Source: Planktothrix rubescens CCAP 1459/22 (GTDB taxonomy: Bacteria > Cyanobacteriota > Cyanobacteriia > Cyanobacteriales > Microcoleaceae). Taken from it: a DNA stretch of 64,000 bases. The stretch covers positions 1,110,001 through 1,174,000 of the forward strand of contig LR882958.1 of assembly GCA_904830895.1 (NCBI GenBank). The letters run 5' to 3'. The position numbers were made by a program, and so were the translations under genes. Below the pieces are notes generated by a model, which was not told the origin of the DNA, searched no databases, and saw only the letters and a list, made by a program, of their open reading frames with translations. Shown piece after piece: positions 61,061 through 64,000 of the stretch; position 1 is the stretch's first letter; each line of letters opens with the position of its first letter.

Positions 61061-62194
61061 ATGGCGATTATTTCTTCAAAAAAGCAGTCCCCTGAACCCG
61101 AACCGTCTGATGAGTTTTCTGGGTTGGCGGCTCCCATGGCTAAAAAATCCAGAAAATCTAAGAATAGTCAGCCGACGGATGAATTGGATTATTTGTTAGA
61201 AGCGGAAGCGACACCCGAAGAAGAAATTAATCGTCAACAGGATGAGAAAATCCGACCCCATCGTTTAGAAGATTATGTGGGACAAAAAGATTTAAAAGAG
61301 GTTTTATCAATTGCGATCGCCGCCGCAAAATCCCGTCAGGAACCTTTAGATCATTTATTATTATATGGCCCCCCAGGATTGGGAAAAACAACCATGTCCC
61401 TAATTTTAGCTTCGGAAATGGGGGTGACTTGTAAAATTACCACGGCTCCCGCCTTAGAAAAACCACGGGATATTGCGGGATTATTAGTCAGTTTGAAACC
61501 GGGGGAAGTATTATTTATTGATGAAATTCATCGCTTATCTAAAGTGGCGGAGGAAATTTTATATCCGGCGATGGAGGATTGTCGATTAGATATTACTATT
61601 GGTCAGGGAAGATCGGCAAAAACTCGGAGTATTCCCCTGAAACCTTTTACGATTGTGGGCGCTACAACCCGGGTAGGTTCTTTAACGGCTCCCCTGCGCG
61701 ATCGCTTTGGAATTATTCAAAGGTTACGCTTTTATGAAGTAGACGAATTAAGTTTAATTATTCAACGGAGTGCGAAGTTATTAAATACTCCTATAACCCC
61801 AGAAGGCGCGATCGAAATTTCCCAACGGGCTAGGGGAACACCTCGAATTGCTAATCGTTTATTACGTCGAGTTCGGGATTATGTACAAGTTAAAAGTACG
61901 GGGGAAATTAATGCAGAAGTGGCGAATATTGCTTTGGAATTATTTAATGTTGATCCCCTGGGATTAGATTGGACGGATCGAAATATGTTAACAGCTATCA
62001 TTGAAAAATTTAAAGGGGGGCCAGTGGGATTAGAAACCATGGCGGCAATTACGGGGGAAGATACCCAAACTATTGAAGAAGTTTATGAACCCTATTTAAT
62101 GCAAATTGGGTTTATTCAACGGACAAATCGGGGTCGTGTGGCGACGCCTGCGGCTTGGAAACATTTGGGATTAGATCATCCTGAAAATAGTTAA
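61061..62194 (+). CDS. ruvB: Holliday junction branch-migration ATPase RuvB
   Basis: RuvB drives branch migration with RuvA. The core reads [18 protein letters not shown], Walker [16 protein letters not shown], Walker [13 protein letters not shown], sensor [19 protein letters not shown], and the winged helix with [24 protein letters not shown] choose ATG 61061 ([15 protein letters not shown]); the frame also opens 27 codons earlier. The N-terminal 75 residues are an extra Lys/Ser/Glu-rich tail that I recall as common in cyanobacterial RuvB. Confidence 0.94.
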   Translation: MAIISSKKQSPEPEPSDEFSGLAAPMAKKSRKSKNSQPTDELDYLLEAEATPEEEINRQQDEKIRPHRLEDYVGQKDLKEVLSIAIAAAKSRQEPLDHLLLYGPPGLGKTTMSLILASEMGVTCKITTAPALEKPRDIAGLLVSLKPGEVLFIDEIHRLSKVAEEILYPAMEDCRLDITIGQGRSAKTRSIPLKPFTIVGATTRVGSLTAPLRDRFGIIQRLRFYEVDELSLIIQRSAKLLNTPITPEGAIEISQRARGTPRIANRLLRRVRDYVQVKSTGEINAEVANIALELFNVDPLGLDWTDRNMLTAIIEKFKGGPVGLETMAAITGEDTQTIEEVYEPYLMQIGFIQRTNRGRVATPAAWKHLGLDHPENS

Positions 62195-62233
62195 ATTAGC
62201 TATAATAATAATTGCAATAATAATGGGTGAATT

Positions 62234-63580
62234 ATGTCAGGGACAATTTTCCTCTTAGCTGATGAGACTCAGCAAGAAACTCTGGTTGACTTTGTGACTC
62301 AACACGCGAATGTTCTGTCCCATTATCATCTAGCGGGTTTAGACAGTATCGCAACGGCTTTAACTCAACAGACCTGGTTAAAGGTTGAGACGGTTTTGCC
62401 TTTGCGACAAGGGGGAGATATGGTGATCGCCTCTAAAATCACTGCAAGAGAAGAAATTGTAGCTGTTATTTATTTAGTAGAATCCACCCAAACCCACCTT
62501 TATGAATTCCCGCTTTTAAATTTATTAAGAGTTTGCAATATCTATAATATTCCAATCGCTACTAATATTGGAACCGCCGAAGCCATTGTTGTGCAATTGC
62601 GACGAACTCGTTCGGCTCATTTGATTTTTAATCCCGTTGCTGGAGTAGGAAATGCCAATCAAGATTTATTATTAATTCGGCAATTATTAGAACCCTATTT
62701 TCACTTAAAAGTTTGTTTAACAACCAGAGAAAATGATCCGACTCAATTAGCACAAGATGCGATCGCAGAAAATGTGGATTTAGTCATCGCATCGGGGGGA
62801 GATGGTACGGTTTCCGCCGTAGCTGGAGCCGTGATCAATACTAATATTCCCTTGGGAATTATTCCTAGGGGAACTGCTAATGCGTTTTCAGTAGCCTTGG
62901 GAATTCCAACTAATATTCAAGGAGCTTGTGAAGTAATTATTGCCGGATTAACCCGCACCGTTGATATGGCTTATTGTAATAGTTTACCAATGATTTTATT
63001 AGCGGGAATTGGATTTGAAGCAGAAACAGTTAATAAGGCGGATCGAGATGCGAAAAAACGCTGGGGGCCCTTAGCTTATATTATGGCGGGATGGCAACAA
63101 TTAAAAGAACAAAAAGACTTTGAAACGACAATTGAAATTAATGGCGAAATTAATCAAGTTGAAGCCGCCGCCATTACTATTGCTAATGTCGCCCCTCCTA
63201 CTTCGGTTTTAGCCCAAGGTTTGGGACAAATTGTTCCTGATGATGGATTATTAGAGGTTTTAATCTATACGTCTCCGGCGAATAAAATGCAGGCGGTGGC
63301 GGGAATGATGGGTTTATTGGGGGCGGGTTTACTGAAAGTAGAAATTCAACGGGATAATTTGATTGCATTTAGAACTCAACGGATTAGAATTTCTACAAAT
63401 CCACCCCAAAAAGTAGTTGTAGATGGGGAAATTATTGGGACAACACCGATAGAAGTGGAATGTGTTCCCAGGGGATTAATAATTATGACTCCGGCTTTTT
63501 CATCTTTACCAATGGTTGAAAGTATAGAAGCTATTGATGTGGTTAAAGTTGATCAAATAGGGAATAGCTTAACTGATTGA
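62234..63580 (+). CDS. Methylglyoxal-synthase-like domain fused to diacylglycerol/lipid kinase
   Basis: The 448-residue protein has an N-terminal MGS-like domain (about residues 1-125: FLLADETQQETLVDFVTQH, LPLRQGGDMVIASKI and NIPIATNIGTAEAI) and a C-terminal YegS/DagK-type kinase (HLIFNPVAGVGNANQDLLLI, catalytic GGDGTVSAVAGAV, PRGTANAFSVALGIP). The kinase part would phosphorylate diacylglycerol or a related lipid; the MGS-like part may be catalytic or regulatory. The fusion occurs elsewhere in bacteria as I recall. It follows ruvB by 39 bp and may be cotranscribed. Confidence 0.88.
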   Translation: MSGTIFLLADETQQETLVDFVTQHANVLSHYHLAGLDSIATALTQQTWLKVETVLPLRQGGDMVIASKITAREEIVAVIYLVESTQTHLYEFPLLNLLRVCNIYNIPIATNIGTAEAIVVQLRRTRSAHLIFNPVAGVGNANQDLLLIRQLLEPYFHLKVCLTTRENDPTQLAQDAIAENVDLVIASGGDGTVSAVAGAVINTNIPLGIIPRGTANAFSVALGIPTNIQGACEVIIAGLTRTVDMAYCNSLPMILLAGIGFEAETVNKADRDAKKRWGPLAYIMAGWQQLKEQKDFETTIEINGEINQVEAAAITIANVAPPTSVLAQGLGQIVPDDGLLEVLIYTSPANKMQAVAGMMGLLGAGLLKVEIQRDNLIAFRTQRIRISTNPPQKVVVDGEIIGTTPIEVECVPRGLIIMTPAFSSLPMVESIEAIDVVKVDQIGNSLTD

Positions 63581-63646
63581 TAACATTGTTTTTAGAGAAG
63601 GCGATCGCCTAAGTTATCCTCCATTTACCGAACCGAATTAATAACT

Positions 63647-63700
63647 ATGAATAATCCCCTCGACAATGACTCCCTAGTCCCGCTTAAAACGTTGTTGGGC
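63647..63700 (+). pseudogene. Internally deleted relic of the gene at 51521-52231
   Basis: ATGAATAATCC, CTCGACAATG and CTCC match the start of 51521-52231, and the sequence then jumps to CTAGTCCCGCTTAAAACG, its last codons and downstream bases. About 680 bp are missing between short shared CTC/TCC bases. The following repeat is also shared. Confidence 0.75.
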
Positions 63701-63755
63701 TTTAGCCCTCTCTGAACTTGTTGTTGGGCTTTAGCCCTCAAGAAGACTAGGCTGA
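63690..63755. repeat. Dispersed repeat, third locus
   Basis: Two direct copies of GTTGTTGGGCTTTAGCCCT followed by a diverged inverted unit (AGGCTGAAG). Same family as 15931-15977 and 52234-52340. Confidence 0.85.
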
Positions 63756-63762
63756 AGATATC

Positions 63763-64000
63763 TTATCGTTTCTTACCATGATTCCTTAATCCCAGCAACC
63801 GGATAACTAACCCCGTTAACCCCGCCCCGATCAAGCCTATGATCAGGCTCAAAAACAGTGAAATAAAGGGCATTAACGCAGATTCTGGAATTGTCAAACT
63901 CCTCAAAACTTGCCCTAAATTCTGCTCTACAAGGGTTTTTGCTTCCTCTGATTTGATAATAGTAACAGGTGCAACAACATTGGGGAATTGTCCAGAAATC
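63763..64000 (-). CDS. C-terminal part of a membrane protein (5' end outside window)
   Basis: On the minus strand the frame is open from the window edge to TAA at 63763-63765. It reads ISGQFPNVVAPVTIIKSEEA, a helical linker, then a hydrophobic helix (LMPFISLFLSLIIGLIGAGL) and a basic tail LRNHGKKR. This is the end of a protein anchored by a C-terminal transmembrane helix. Family is not recognisable from 78 residues. Confidence 0.6.
   Translation of the reverse strand, partial: ISGQFPNVVAPVTIIKSEEAKTLVEQNLGQVLRSLTIPESALMPFISLFLSLIIGLIGAGLTGLVIRLLGLRNHGKKR

Overview
The window looks like chromosome from a filamentous, non-heterocystous cyanobacterium, probably of the Planktothrix/Oscillatoria type; the genus is an inference. 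The evidence is an allophycocyanin alpha-B gene (apcD), a fused NADPH-thioredoxin reductase (NTRC), a cyAbrB regulator, a TLP40/CYP38-like lumenal cyclophilin, a bifunctional ribBA, a tmRNA whose tag reads ANNIVPFARKAATVAA, many HIP1 octamers (GCGATCGC), AT-rich DNA, and many short GC-rich hairpin repeats between genes.

Layout. 0-18 kb is mainly housekeeping: a GAF-protein end, cyclophilin, efp-accB, GerMN protein, CsbD protein, methyltransferase, a TnpB-only IS605-type element, NTRC, a YggT/glycine-zipper/upp cluster, cobQ with a small ferredoxin, a group 2 sigma factor, a HerA-like ATPase and ribBA. 17.8-43.2 kb is accessory. It opens with a full IS701-type element, a PIN toxin-antitoxin pair broken by a hairpin repeat, a Uma2 gene and a tnpB-less relative of the IS605-type element. 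A 12.7-kb, seven-gene operon (21329-34018) follows. It encodes a SNF2 helicase with a DUF3883 end, a DUF1156 adenine methylase, a DUF499 ATPase and four small nuclease-fold proteins, and is best read as a DISARM/BREX-like restriction-modification or defence system. Next is a graveyard of toxin-antitoxin and restriction fragments (34-36.6 kb), then one 2161-residue protein with two LamG domains. 43.7-64 kb returns to resident genes: tmRNA, a Na+/H+ antiporter split by a second copy of the IS701-type element, radical SAM, CPBP protease, cyAbrB, lpxD, rlmD, apcD, a HEAT-repeat/tyrosine-phosphatase fusion, ruvB and a lipid kinase.

The most notable points are: (1) the defence operon, whose methylase carries an in-frame DUF559 endonuclease cassette bounded by inverted repeats; (2) a TPR/FGE-sulfatase-domain protein (52400-55213) whose last codons look like the variable region of a diversity-generating retroelement, with no reverse transcriptase or template repeat in the window; (3) two IS605-type elements sharing both ends, one with tnpB and one without; (4) two IS701-type copies with clean 4-bp target duplications, one inactivating an antiporter; (5) an internally deleted relic (63647) of the gene at 51521.

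All assignments come from reading the sequence and recalling families; no database search was run.
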